Source: Chara braunii (taxonomy: Eukaryota; Streptophyta; Charophyceae; Charales; Characeae). From it: a DNA stretch of 50,106 nt. Within the stretch, counting starts at the first letter, position 1, and each line of letters opens with the position of its first letter. Position numbers and translations under genes: made by a program. The DNA lies in assembly GCA_003427395.1 (NCBI GenBank), contig BFEA01001006.1:65364-115469 (forward strand), in the 5' to 3' direction. The notes beneath the pieces were generated by a model that saw nothing but the letters and a program-made list of their open reading frames with translations, was not told the DNA's origin and searched no databases. This document shows, piece after piece, positions 10,517-20,902 of the stretch.

Positions 10517-10870
10517 GGAAAGGCATTGACCGATACTAGTTGAACAGCGAATCAATTCGCAGATATCGGTTTGGTGACTGAGCAGCGGTCTGTGCGGATG
10601 GCCACGCACTATAAGGGAACCTTGGTCTGTGGTGGGACTTCCTGTTGGATTAGGATCTGTTTCGAGCAGAGTTTCGCACTCAAGAAACAGAATTGAACTC
10701 TAGATCCCGCAGGTTATCAGTTCTTGGACATTTGCATGGACAACAAGCGGATTGCTCGGGGTACACACCAAAAGTCGGAGTGAACTCTCATTTAGATGGA
10801 CAACATGAACGCACACCATCAGCGCGGTGATACAATACGGATGTTGGCTTGTAATTTGCATGGACAAATC

Positions 10871-11529
10871 AATAACATAGATTCCTAACATTCACTCTTG
10901 TCATCGCAAACATCGATCCCCTCCTTGACATGAGCATGTATAGGACTGTAAGACATTGGCATGAACATCGGAGATCGAAACACTCGTGTGATTTCTTTGC
11001 ATGGACAAGATACATAACATTCATTCAGAACATTTACTCTTGTCACCGCAACGTGGAGATGGAAACACTCGCAACTTGCAGTCTTTTCCTAACACTGCAC
11101 CATCGTAAATGGAAACAGCGCACGCAGAGTTGCGAGAAATGTTCAAACCACTGAACCGCACATTGCAAAGTAGACATGGGTTGTTTCCGGAAAAACGTTC
11201 GAAGCAAAAAACAAGTAGTAGATAGAGGTTTAAGAGGCGTTGCAATAGGTGGCAGAGGCAACGTGTATGAAGTAGTAGATAGAGGTGCGAGAGGCAATAG
11301 TTGCAATAGGTGCGAGAGACAACGTGTGATTGTCTGCATATCCACCATTTCAAGGTGCACATGCACATCATGTTCCACAAGATTGTATTTTAACATGTTT
11401 TCCCTTAAACACAAGGTCATAGAAGTACACAACACGACATCGCAAGACGACGTAACATCGCTACACAGCACAAGATAGGTGTAAAACCAGAAGAGTTCAT
11501 TAGAATTACAATCGCCCTTAAACACAAGG
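10871..11529. other. Spacer after the terminal-type repeat; no gene recognised
   Basis: It begins with a subterminal unit (10773-10870) that also occurs at 16139-16300 and, inverted, near 38100-38200. It includes a short duplicated GTAGTAGATAGAGG segment (11216-11228 and 11273-11285) and dispersed CACTCTTGTCA words. Minus-strand ORFs at 11043-11606 partly read the 3' end of the neighbouring pseudogene. Confidence 0.4.
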
Positions 11530-12525
11530 TCTGACCACACGTCCGTATCTTGTGACATACGGGGTTTCTCACGGACGAGGTCATGAACCGAAACGATACA
11601 TGGCATTCATAGATGATCCATATACGTGGCTCTGCGGTTCGTGGACAGTTGCATTCTCCGAAAACACGGACATGTATTTCATCCTGACAAAACCTTCTGA
11701 TTGTGCTAAGGAATTCCCTATACAGTCTCGTATGTCGGACACTTTCTCTTCCACATCATGCCACAATAATAAACATCTGACCCGACCTTCTCTCACCAAG
11801 TCTGACCGCCCATCTACATCTGGGTGAGACATGACCGCCTTGAACTATAATCCCTGAAGCACCAGCTCGTTCCGTGCCACGAGCACAACCGCATCCACAA
11901 GTTTCCTACTTTTGCTTGAAGAAGCCACACATAGCACGCTGGCGAAAGGACATCCGTCATCCGTCAACCACACACAACAGTACGATAAAGCTTGTGGAGA
12001 AGTCCCTGGGCAATGGGGTGGGTAGTGTTCCAAGAATGAACAATGACGAGCGCAGTCCACCAACTCTTGTTGCTGCGAACTTCCCCAAGTTCGTGGCGAA
12101 GATGTGATGTACTCGCAGCCGGGGCGACGTCTGAAACTATTACGGTAGCGGATCGATTTACCCTTATCGTCCAGGGTCTTTCGCAGGAGGACACCATCAG
12201 GCAGTGGAATGAGGCTCCCGAACTCTAACAAGTTGGCAAACTTGTAATGGCTTGCCCAAGGGCAGGCACGCTCCATCGCCTTCCAATCGTTATCGTTCCA
12301 TTCGTCGAGATGCCGGTTCATGTACGGTTTGACGGGCATCCATGGGTCCTCGTCGAAGTCGAAGTCCTCCTTGGCTGCTTCGTCGATCCACGTTTGACCG
12401 TCATGATGCCGCACCGATGTCGCACAAGGTGCAAACGGTTTTGCCAAGCGCATGTGCTTCTCGGGACTCAAGCGCATGTGCGTCTCGGGACTCACGCTGA
12501 CGCTTGTCAAAGGTCTCGACGACAT
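11530..12525 (-). pseudogene. CPWA-family protein, copy 1 (in-frame stops)
   Basis: Unknown family of ~330 residues shared with 13846-12740 and 15048-14120. Shared blocks in order: ACPWASHYKFANLLEFGSLI, SSPRTWGSSQQQELVDCARH, LCVASSSKSRKLVDAVVLVA, SDIRDCIGNSLAQSEGFVRM. In-frame stops are TAG at 11845-11847, TGA at 11581-11583 and TGA at 11569-11571. The same frame continues through all three and aligns with copy 2 to its C-terminus (shared GRVVR). The first TGA stands where copy 2 has CGA (Arg), consistent with a C-to-T change. No membrane segment, signal peptide or catalytic motif is recognisable; Cys and His are frequent. Function unknown. Confidence 0.65.
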
Positions 12526-12674
12526 AACTCTCCCTACACATCACGGACACACAAACGACACAAACAGACGTATTGACCGTCGTAAATAAAGTTATCCAAT
12601 GATAAGTCCCCTGGAGCGGCCAACACTCAACCGTCACGCCCACACTACATATCGACAAGCTCGTCACTTAATCA

Positions 12675-12745
12675 AAGTGCGAGTGAACTCTCACTTACGT
12701 GCGAGTTAACCCTCACTTAAGCAAAGTGCGAGTGAACTCTCACTT
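12675..12745. repeat. Cluster of three 22-bp palindromes (AAGTGCGA-N6-TCGCACTT type)
   Basis: Copies at 12675-12696, about 12698-12718 and 12724-12745 between CPWA copies 1 and 2. Further copies or variants lie at 13898-13919, 13976-13997, 16139-16160, 18141-18162, 19633-19654, several in 24100-24790, 28222-28243, 28540-28561, 33743-33764, 36501-36522 and 38179-38200. The consensus is an interrupted palindrome with 8-bp arms. It lies almost entirely in spacers or between genes, so it may be a binding site, a processing site or a mini-element. See findings. Confidence 0.8.
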
Positions 12746-13846
12746 AAGTCTGACCACACGTCCAGATCTAGTGACATTCAGGGTTCCCCGGGGACGAGGT
12801 CGTGTAGCGAAGCCATACAAAGCATTCATTGATGATCCGTACACGCGGATCTGCGGTTCGTCGACTGATGCACTCTCCGAAAAGACGGACATGTATTTCA
12901 TCCTGACAAACACTCCCGGCCGTGCTAAGGAATTCCCTATACAGTCCCGTATATCGGACACTTTCTCCTCGACCTCATGATGCAACGAAAAGTTTTGGAC
13001 CGGCCCTGCTATAACCAAATCTCGCCACCTATCTACACGTTCAGGCCCGCGTGTCGGCAAAAAGTTGTTCCCCTCAATTACCACCTCGTTGCGTGATACA
13101 AGCACAACTGCATCGACGAGTTTCCTGCTCTTGTTCGACGCAGCGACACATAGAACTCTGGCGAAATCAGACCCGGACACTTTCAATCGCATACAACAGT
13201 ATGACACAACTTGTGGAGAATTCCCGGGGCACCGGAGCGGGTACTGGTCCAGGAACGAGCAGTAACGAGCGCAGTCCACCAACTCTTGTTTCCGCGAGCC
13301 TCCCCAAGTTCGTGGCGACGACCTGACGTAGTGGCACTCGAGGCGGCTGAAATGGCGGCTAATGCAGCCCAATGCTTTGCGCATATGGTTCAGGAACTTG
13401 TGTCCGAGGACAGCGTCAGACAGCGGGATGAGGTTCCCGAACTCCAACATGTTGGCGAATTTGTACTGGCTTGCCCAAGGGCAGCAACTCTTCGTCGTGG
13501 CCCAATTCTCATCGCACCAATCGTCAATATGCCCATCCATGCATGGGACGACCGTCATCCAGGGGTTCTCGTCGAAGTCCTCTGCGGTCACTTCGTGGAT
13601 CGTAGTCACACCGTTGAAATGCCGCACTGATCTCGCGCAAGGAGGAAACGGTTCTGCCAAGTGAATGTGCGTTTCGGGACTCATGGTTTGTGGTGTCGAG
13701 AAGATCGACTCAAAGATTCGTGGTGTCGAGAAGGTCGCATCCATTACGCACCCTACACACCACGCGCACATACCAAACGATACACACGGGCACGGCAACG
13801 TGTATGAACATAGTTGGCGAACGGGAACTGCCGTGACCACGCCCAC
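12740..13846 (-). CDS. CPWA-family protein, copy 2 (intact ORF, unknown function)
   Basis: The only uninterrupted member of the three-gene tandem family, 368 codons from the first start. A better start by comparison is the Met of MDATFSTPR (about codon 36) or the MSPETHIHLAEPFPPC region, which aligns with copy 1. Conserved blocks: SCCPWASQYKFANMLEFGNL, HYVRSSPRTWGGSRKQELVD, ARYCSFLDQYPLRCPGNSPQ, LCVAASNKSRKLVDAVVLVS, VSDIRDCIGNSL. The pattern of charged and aromatic residues suggests a soluble globular protein. I cannot place it in any known family. The two decayed neighbours suggest repeated tandem duplication, with this copy the likeliest to be functional. Confidence 0.65.
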   Translation of the reverse strand: MGVVTAVPVRQLCSYTLPCPCVSFGMCAWCVGCVMDATFSTPRIFESIFSTPQTMSPETHIHLAEPFPPCARSVRHFNGVTTIHEVTAEDFDENPWMTVVPCMDGHIDDWCDENWATTKSCCPWASQYKFANMLEFGNLIPLSDAVLGHKFLNHMRKALGCISRHFSRLECHYVRSSPRTWGGSRKQELVDCARYCSFLDQYPLRCPGNSPQVVSYCCMRLKVSGSDFARVLCVAASNKSRKLVDAVVLVSRNEVVIEGNNFLPTRGPERVDRWRDLVIAGPVQNFSLHHEVEEKVSDIRDCIGNSLARPGVFVRMKYMSVFSESASVDEPQIRVYGSSMNALYGFATRPRPRGTLNVTRSGRVVRLK

Positions 13847-14119
13847 ACGCAGTCGTCAAGACATTCACTCAAGCGGATTGCTCGGGCTTCAGAGTAGAAG
13901 TGCGAGTGAACTCGCAGTTAGATGGAGAGACAGGTGGTCACACCGCTGAAGTGGAATGCTCGTGGTGCACACAGCAAGTGCGAGTGAACTCGCACTTAGA
14001 TGGAGAGATATGTGCGCACACCATGAGCTCATGTGTGTAATGTATAAGGAAATCGACATGTAACATCCGTTCAGAACTTTCACTTCTACCGATGACGACA
14101 GGCCGGTGTGTACATGCGT
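13847..14119. other. Spacer with two palindrome/subterminal units
   Basis: Two units beginning with the 22-bp palindrome (13898 and 13976), each followed by AGATGGAGAGA. The second continues into GTGCGCACACCATGAGC, matching the subterminal unit at 16139-16260. No gene. Confidence 0.6.
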
Positions 14120-15048
14120 TCATTCAAAGTTCGAAGAGGCGACCCGAACGTAAGACACTGCGGCGCATCGACTGGAACATTTTCCGAACATAGAAATATA
14201 TTTCATGCGAACGAACCCGGTCCTTCCGGCCAGAGACCTCCCTATAGCATCCCGTATAGAGGATGCTTGAGCTTCAACCTCACGCCAAGCATTTACATCG
14301 TCCACCTTACCCCCGATTACCAAATCCTATTTCCCTTCGTATTCTATTGTGACCAAACCTTTAATGTCTCTCCCGAGGTGCAACTCATTCCTGGACACGT
14401 AGACCACAGCGTCAGTCAAGGTCCTACTCCGATTCGAACACGCGACGCAAAGGACCCTAGATAAGAATAACTTTCCGAGACGCAATCTAACGCAGCAGTA
14501 GGAAACTGCTCGAGGCGACAGCTTGGAGAGCGCAACGGGTACTGATCGAAGAACTCGGAATGTCGTGCACAGGCAAGCAACTCGTGTTTCAACGAGCGGA
14601 ACCATGTGCGCGGCGAAGCAGTCACGACAATGCTGGCCAACACATTTTGATGACGAGGAATATTCAGCTTTGCACTCAAGCAACGGCACCGAACTGAACC
14701 CAGCACAGCTTTAGGCACGGGAATGAAACTCCCAAACTCGCACATGTTAGCGAACTTGTAGTCGTCCGCCCATGGACACTCCCTGAGCATTATGTCCCAT
14801 TCAAGCTCCTTCCACGAGTCCAGGGGAGCATCAGTGAACGGGGGGACCTTCATCCAATGATCACACTTTATCTCGTCTCTTGTCGCACCGTCAATAACAG
14901 TGGAGTTTCCACTGCCGGAGACGCGCAGCGCGCATGGGGGGAAAGGGTATGCCATGCGCTCACGCCAATCACCCAGGATAATCAACTCCGACATGGCCAT
15001 CGCGACCGGCAAATGCCCTGCAGGCCACAACAAAAAACAATTAAGCAA
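14120..15048 (-). pseudogene. CPWA-family protein, copy 3 (two frameshifts)
   Basis: The 15048-14416 ORF carries ECPWADDYKFANMCEFGSFI and TASPRTWFRSLKHELLACAR. The frame then moves to 14689-14327 with VSYCCVRLRLGKLF and LCVACSNRSRTLTDAVVYVS, and then to 14323-14120 with SSIRDAIGRSLAGRTGFVRM. All segments follow the order seen in copy 2, so this is one gene broken at about 14500 and 14325. It is the most divergent copy, implying an older duplication. Function unknown. The upstream side ends close to the (GA)n terminal block at 15201. Confidence 0.6.
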
Positions 15049-15200
15049 ATTCTTTCACCCAGCTCACAAGGAAAGAAAATAACCATGCCCCCCAAGGACG
15101 TCCGTCGAAACTCCGATGACGGGCGTCTTGTTGAACACGACCACCACAGCACGGCCGCACTGCACCCAGTCGGGCGAGAGGCGCATCAACGGGCATGGCA

Positions 15201-15216
15201 GGAGAGAGAGAGATAG

Positions 15217-15255
<39 letters not shown>

Positions 15256-16440
15256 CTAGTTGAACAGCATTCGACAGAGAACCATAAGGAAGTGTCAAAC
15301 AACACGACATGTATGCCAGACCGAGCATCCAAGGGCACGTATACAAGTAATGGAAGTGACCACGAGCCCTCTGCATCGGTTGAAATGACCACCTTCAAGA
15401 AGTGTCAAACAGTCGGCGGTCTCAGGTCTCTAGTGCTAAAAGCATTCTTAGGGGACCTTGCGGCAGAACTGCTTGGCGTAGCACTAGATGCTCACCAAAC
15501 AGTTTTGGATGTCGATCGTATGGACACATCATATGATGCTTACCAGTAAGCAGCGGCTGATTGCAGGACCTTCTATTCGGTGTGGATCTTTGAGAGCAGA
15601 TTTGACGCAAGCCACTATTAGATCCATTCCGGCGAGGGGGACCTGCCATTCTACCGTTGTTTATTGTACTCATCACGTGGGAATCGACGACGTGAGGAAC
15701 CGACAATGAACATTCTTAGGGGAGTTTGCGACCGTGTCTGGAACTTATTGGCGTAGCACTAGATGCTCACCAGGCAGTTCTGGATGTCGGTTATATCGAC
15801 ACATCATATGATGCCTTACAAGCAAACTGTGGTCGGATCCCAGCCCCCATCCCTGGTGTGGATCTATGAGAGCAGATTTGATGCAATCCATCGTTAGATC
15901 CACATCGGAGAGGCGGACCGGTCATTCTGTCGTTGTTCATTGTAGTCATCATGGGGGAGTCGACATCGCAAGAACCCGATGATGTTCCAATTGGGACGTG
16001 CTCTTGTTTCGTGATGTGCAGGTGCTTACCGACGGTTCGTTTGCGGAAGTCGGGAGAGAAGGAGAGAGGGAAACATTTGCAGGTTGCCTGTTGTTTTCGT
16101 AAAGGTGAAGTTGAAGCAAAGTGCTATGCGTTCATTCAAAGTGCGAATGAACTCGCACTTAGATGGAGGGTGCAGTTGAAGAAAAGAAGAGAGGGAAATA
16201 GTTGCAGGGTGCTCGTCGTTCACACCATATGGAGAAGCAGGTGCGCACACCATCAACGCGATGATTGAATATGGACGTTGGCTTGTCATTTGCATATTAC
16301 CCGGTGAAAATGTCATCAAATCTTTGTGTGGAGAAGATACATATCCATTCCTATAAGTAACTCTTGTCATTGCCTTCAAGTTGCCTAGTGTTTTTCTAAA
16401 AGGTGAAGTTGCACACCACAAGGAGAGTTTCCAGAAATCA
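15201..16440 (+). repeat. Terminal repeat block B of the candidate giant element
   Basis: (GA)n to 15253, then CTCTAGTTGAACAGC, then ~268-bp satellite units (CATTCTTAGGGGA at 15443 and 15711), then the palindrome and subterminal unit (16139-16300) and the TTGTCATTTGCAT/CAAGTTGC segment. The reverse complement of 37880-39640 contains the same pieces in the same order, including GACTCTAGTTGAACAGC next to the microsatellite. Similarity within satellite units is high by eye; overall length differs because the right arm holds four satellite units and the left two. Confidence 0.7.
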
Positions 16441-16511
16441 TTCAATGCAAAAAAATCATTCAATGGCAAATTGCAAAGTACACAGAGTCGTTTTCAAAAA
16501 TAAATCAAAAC

Positions 16512-17146
16512 AAAATTGCAAAGTACACGGAAGCTTTCCGAAATTCACAAAGTACATGGAGCCTTTCCAAAAATCATTGAAGGACACGTTCTAAGGCACA
16601 TGTAGGCATTCCAAAAATAATTTCAGCCCACGTCGTATAGTCTACATGACATGCCCTTATCTACAGAAGACGCTTTCGTACAGTCTATATCACTCCCCCT
16701 CCTCAACACAAGCCGAAAAGTCATGCATCACACATGAAACAAACCCTACCACTAATACGAACATGTCGAAGACCTACACGAAAGCTGATTTAAGCCGAAG
16801 ACCTACACGAACGCTGATTCGTGCCGAACAAAATTGCAAAGTACATGGAAGCTTTCCAAAATTCACAAAGTACATGGAGTCTTTCCAAACATCATTGAAG
16901 TACACGTTCTAAGGCACATGTAGGCATTCCAAAAATCATTCCAGCCCACGTCGTATACTCTACATGACATGCCTTTTTCTACAGAAGACGCTTCCGTACA
17001 GTCTATATCACTCCCCCTCTTCGCCACAAGCCGAAAAGTCCTGCATTACACATGAAACAAACCCTACCTCTAATACGAACATGTCGAAGACCTACATGAA
17101 CGCTGATTTGAGTCGAAGACCTACACGAACGCTGATTCGTGCCGAA
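16512..17146. repeat. 318-bp tandem repeat, two units
   Basis: Units at 16512-16829 and 16830-17146 start AAAATTGCAAAGTACA and share CCACGTCGTATA, ATATCACTCCCCCTC and GAAGACCTACACGAACGCTG. The first part of each unit resembles, inverted, the 37300-37800 region. The short plus ORFs are translations of the repeat. Confidence 0.85.
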
Positions 17147-17297
17147 GTCCTGCATTAGACAAAAGGTCATCCGAACCCGACACGATGTTCACCTGCCTAC
17201 ACAAGTCCCAGACAGAAGCTCATCCAAGCCCGATATGATGTCCACGACGTGATAGGGTCAGACCCACTGCAAAAGGAGTGAGGTGATAAATGAGAGT

Positions 17298-17489
17298 CTA
17301 TTCGCATATAGAATCCGAATACCCTGAGACAATGAGTATCTTCGTAGCATGCGTCGGGTGAAAAGAGTTAGTACGATCTTCATGGTAGCAGCATGTACAG
17401 TCTTCGAGTAGCATCCCGCGATCGTCGGCGTTGCGCTCGTATATGTGGAACTCGATTAAAAGGACTTGGTTCGGGAATTCGGGCCTCAA
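17298..17489 (-). CDS. Short ORF, unrecognised
   Basis: A 63-codon minus-strand ORF with LLIEFHIYERNADDRGML and a Cys/His cluster (CTCCYHED). It is downstream of 18057-17611 on the same strand and may be a remnant of the same gene: the pattern LLIEFHIYE recalls VLRIDFYIAS in that ORF. Weak evidence for coding. Confidence 0.3.
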   Translation of the reverse strand: MRPEFPNQVLLIEFHIYERNADDRGMLLEDCTCCYHEDRTNSFHPTHATKILIVSGYSDSICE

Positions 17490-17610
17490 GATCTGCTTCG
17501 ATATTCGGCAAGTCGCGCATGAGTAAATCTCTTAAAACTCGATTCAAATTGCTCCAGTGACGGATTGGGAACGGACAACGGTCTCCCCAGAACGGGGAAC
17601 TGTCATCATT

Positions 17611-18057
17611 TTATCTCACGCCGGATACAAGGAATAATTCTCCATCCAAACACGAGGCGATATGCATGATGAAGATCGATAAGAAAAACGTAATAGCAGA
17701 CTCACAACCTTCTGGCATTCTATTGAAAGATGTGCTGGTTACGTACGAATAATACAAACAGCTTCTCAACTCCCCTTCGGACGCAATGTAGAAATCAATT
17801 CTGAGGACGGGCCTGTCGCGTAGCGTGGCCATCACAATGTACTGAAAAGTTAGGGTAGGCGGGGGCGAAACAGACGGCTGGACACGAGCGCGAACGTCTT
17901 CGGGGACCGGAAGGTAGCGGTATCTCGGAAGCCCAATGTTGCCAAACCACTCTAAACCATAAATGTTCTCAGCTGCGGTAACAACTGCACTTCGCAGACT
18001 TTCGCAGTAGCCCAGGTCTCTGACAACGATCGTCCCACTGAAACTCCCATACGACAT
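17611..18057 (-). CDS. Short ORF, unrecognised (148 codons)
   Basis: Starts MSYGSFSGTIVVRDLGYCES and contains LTFQYIVMATLRDRPVLRID and a mildly hydrophobic C-terminal stretch (ITFFLSIFIMHIASC, about residues 125-139). After the TAA stop the same frame stays open for about 80 more codons, so the true gene may have been longer. It lies between the CPWA genes and the second tandem family, all on the minus strand. No family recognised. Confidence 0.4.
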   Translation of the reverse strand: MSYGSFSGTIVVRDLGYCESLRSAVVTAAENIYGLEWFGNIGLPRYRYLPVPEDVRARVQPSVSPPPTLTFQYIVMATLRDRPVLRIDFYIASEGELRSCLYYSYVTSTSFNRMPEGCESAITFFLSIFIMHIASCLDGELFLVSGVR

Positions 18058-18271
18058 CCTGCATCAGAAAAGAAAACAATGCCATTGTCATATACGGAGA
18101 GGTGGGTAAACGGCGGGGTTGAGACCGTCTGATGTTGGCAAAGTGCGAATGAACTCGTAATTAGATAGAGAGTTTGTCATGCAACGGGGTATACCGAAGA
18201 AGTCGGGCTGTAAACATAGAGCGAGTCTATTCACACTAGAGAAAAGACGAAGCAACTAATTCAGAACGCTG

Positions 18272-19171
18272 CTAGTGAAGATGTAGATGTCGAGCATCGC
18301 AGTAAGGGCAGTCGCACACATATCTCGTCTTCCCGTTGCGCAGAGTCACTTCCTGAGGTCCGGAGGCTGAATAATCCAGATGGCGGTAAACAAATCGTAA
18401 TTCGTTGTCCCTATGTTCGACTGTGAAATTTATTTCATCGCAGCTATCGAAGAGGTAGTGAAGTTGTTGGTGCACCAAACAGTCGACCTGCAAATGCAGC
18501 TCATCTTTGAGTGCTTGATCTATGGCGAGCCTGTTTTTGAACCGTGCAAGGGAACCAATAGGGCCGGATGTGTGAAACGCTTGAAAATAAGTGAGCTTGA
18601 CACCGTGAAATTCCTCCCTTTCGAGAAAAAGAGCTCTCATTCGTCGACCGTCCACCTTGACGGCAGTGAAGAGCGTCATGACGGTGGTGCCTCGATTACA
18701 CACCCTCGCTCGACCGAAGTAGTCTATGATCACCGGCGCCGACTTCGTCGGTTGGCCGAGGCAAAACCAGGCATACAGTTTTTGATGTAACTTGTCCAGC
18801 GACGCCCACTTAAGTTTCTCACATAAAATGCGCGAGGCTTCAACCATCTTACAAGTTTGGACGGGTCCCTCTTCAAGGGGTTCCCTCTTCAGAAGTGACT
18901 CTAACCTGATAGGGTATGCCTGTACATCCTTCATCAAAGTGTACAGGTACCAAAAGTTCGACCCTACATCACGACAAATCCGAAGTTGTCCTTCTTCCGC
19001 ACTTTGCCACAAAGGGATTTTCCCGTCCGGGGCAACATCGTCTTTGAGGTGCAGGTAGTCACGGTCCAGACCAGATCATCCAATGTCTTCCCAAATGTTC
19101 TTTGACAAAATGATTAGATCGACATCCGGCGCTGAGGACTTCTTACTCTGCGACGAAGTCCCGATATCCAT
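18272..19171 (-). pseudogene. Second tandem family, copy 1 (one in-frame TGA)
   Basis: The best start is ATG at 19171-19169 (MDIGTSSQSKKSS). The frame reads DLIILSKNIWEDIG, meets TGA at 19078-19076, and continues DRDYLHLK and SNFWYLYTLMKDV through to the stop at 18272. Conserved blocks shared with copy 2: LYAWFCLGQPTKSAPVIIDY, GTTVMTLFTAVKVDGRRMRA, QVDCLVHQQLHYLFDSCDEI. The C-terminus has YVCDCPYCDARHLHLH, a Cys/His cluster that might bind metal. Apart from the TGA the ~300-codon frame is intact, so sequencing error or recent mutation are both possible. Function unknown. Confidence 0.6.
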
Positions 19172-19669
19172 TCTTCATCAGTGGAGAAACGCAAGGAAGC
19201 GCGTCAATTGCGATTCTCACAAGTGCATAAGCAAAAATTCCAGGAATGTTATATGCACGAAAGGGTTCGATAATTGGTAATTGGTTCGCACATCGCAAGA
19301 GAGCGCAAGTTTTCTAACCGCCGTCTAATGCCGACTTATTTTCTACATGTCATTCATGTGGGTCGATAAGTGAGAGTAGATTCGTACTTCGCAAATTAGC
19401 GGAAGTCCTGCAACCGCCGCAGACGATTGGCAAATAAATGACAGTAGATTCACGCTTCGCAACTACGCACAAGTCTTGCAACCGCCGCTCAACATTTCCA
19501 ACACGTCGTTCATGTGGAACGGTCAGACTACTCTCTTATTGGGTGGAACGGTTAGACTACTCTCTTAATCTGCGCAAGTCCTGCAATGATGGCGTCGATG
19601 AACGGCAAGGTCATCCTATGAGTACTGCAGCAAAGTGCGAACTAACTCGGAGTTGTCTCACATAGCAGG
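19172..19669. other. Spacer with degenerate ~70-bp repeats
   Basis: Three loose copies of a unit containing TTCGCAA...GCAAGTC(C/T)TGCAACCGCCG (around 19305, 19395, 19460), and a palindrome variant at 19633-19654. No gene. Confidence 0.5.
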
Positions 19670-20564
19670 TCATGGCGACTGGTGTCCATCCTCAAAGTAA
19701 GGACAGTCGTAGATCTGTCTCCGCCTACCCCCTACGAATTCCAATGTTTGGACACCCGAACGGTGATGCGAGACTTTTCGTAGAGTGTAGTCATTGCAGT
19801 TGTCATTGTGTTCCAACGTGAATAATATGTCGTCACACAATCCGAAAAGGAAGTGAAGTTGGGCATGCACCAAACAGTCAACCCTTTGATTCAACTCTTT
19901 TGCGAGCGAAGGATCTATTTCGAATCGTTCACGGAAGCGCGCTCGAGAGCACCAACGGACGTGGGCTCGCGAAAGTCTTCCCTCACAAGGAAGAAAACTC
20001 TCATTTGCTTACCACAAAGCTTGGCCGCCGTGAAAAGAGTCAGCACAGGGGTGCCACAGTTGAACAAACGAACTCGGCCATGGTAGTCTATGATCACAGA
20101 AAAACGCAACTGCGGCTTCCCGATGCAGTACCATGCGCAAAGTTTAGCATGCTGCTCGTCCATACAACCCCACTCTTGTTCGAAGCGCAGCGACTCCCAG
20201 TCATCTACCATATCCTCGACGTCCATCTTCTGCTCCTGACTGGATGGAACTTCCAAAAGTTTGACTTCTTCTAAACTCCAGTAGAGGTACCACATATTTG
20301 ATCTTCTATCATGAACTATTGTAGTTTGTCCATCAACAACACGTGTTTCGGGTGCAATGTAACCGTCGAGCCGACCCCAGCTTCGATATGCAGATAATCG
20401 TTGTCAAGACTGAGCGTTTGTTGTGCCCAAATGCATTTGTTCATGATGATAAGATTCGTGTCCACATTCTCGATCGAAAAGGAATACTCGCTCGCGTACG
20501 ACGAGGTTTCGTAGGACGTTGTCTCATATACAACGTCGAACGATGGTGTGTCATCGTCATGCAT
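19670..20564 (-). pseudogene. Second tandem family, copy 2 (two frameshifts)
   Basis: Starts MHDDDTPSFDVVYETTSYET at 20564. TNLIIMNKCIWAQQ and NDYLHIEAGV align with copy 1. A frameshift near 20320 leads to SNMWYLYWSLEEV and LCAWYCIGKPQLRFSVIIDY, then GTPVLTLFTAAKLCGKQMRV. A second shift near 19930 leads to ARFRERFEIDPSLAKELNQR and RVDCLVHAQLHFLFGLCDDI, ending IYDCPYFEDGHQ. Every block follows copy 1's order at similar spacing. The Ser/Thr/Tyr-rich N-terminus is the most variable part. Function unknown. Confidence 0.55.
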
Positions 20565-20902
20565 CCTTCAGGACAAGAAACCGGAATTAGTTCGCAGTTC
20601 ACGTCTCGTCATTATCTTAGGGGAGTTCGTAGCTACCAAATCCAAATCAGTTCGCATTTATCTAAACGGGCAAGTCGGACGGACCGGAAAGACAGCCGTC
20701 CCCTAAGGCCACAAACGCTTTCTCGCATCGTCATGCATCCTGCAGGATAAGAAGCCGGAATGAGTTCACAGTTCACGTCTCGTCATTATCTTAGCGGAGT
20801 TCGTAGCTACCAAATCCGAATCATTTCGCATTTATCTAAACGGGCACGTCGGACGGACCGGAAAGACAGCCGTCCCCCAAGGCCACAAGCGCTTTCTCGC
20901 AA
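20552..20902. repeat. 174-bp tandem repeat, two units
   Basis: CATCGTCATGCATCC starts units at 20552 and 20726. Both contain TCACGTCTCGTCATTATCTT, GGAGTTCGTAGCTACCAAAT and GGACCGGAAAGACAGCCGTC. The array overlaps the 3' end of the transposase-like gene and the 5' end of the neighbouring pseudogene, and contains GAATTAGTTCGCA palindrome halves. Confidence 0.9.

Larger units (their letters stand above)
8927..10870. repeat. Large tandem duplication (~1 kb unit) with (GT)n/(GA)n
   Basis: Bases 8927-9305 match 9970-10333 (both contain ACAGTACACGATTCAAAAGG and CCATAAAAGGTCAGGGGTCC). Each is followed by a GT/GA microsatellite. Then 9596-9900 matches 10515-10770 (GGAAAGGCATTGAC, CAGATATCGGTTTGGTGACT, CTGTGGTGGGACTTCCTGTT). 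So two copies of one unit stand head to tail. The post-microsatellite segment of copy 2 (10535-10580) resembles the blocks at 15253-15300 and, inverted, at 39510-39570, which marks it as a terminal-type repeat of the giant element. Confidence 0.8.

Noticed and set aside
14421-14450. GTGTTCGAATCGGAGTAGGA on the minus strand, resembling a tRNA T-arm
   Set aside because: It lies within the conserved LCVACSNRSR coding block of CPWA copy 3, and no acceptor, D-arm or anticodon arm can be folded around it.
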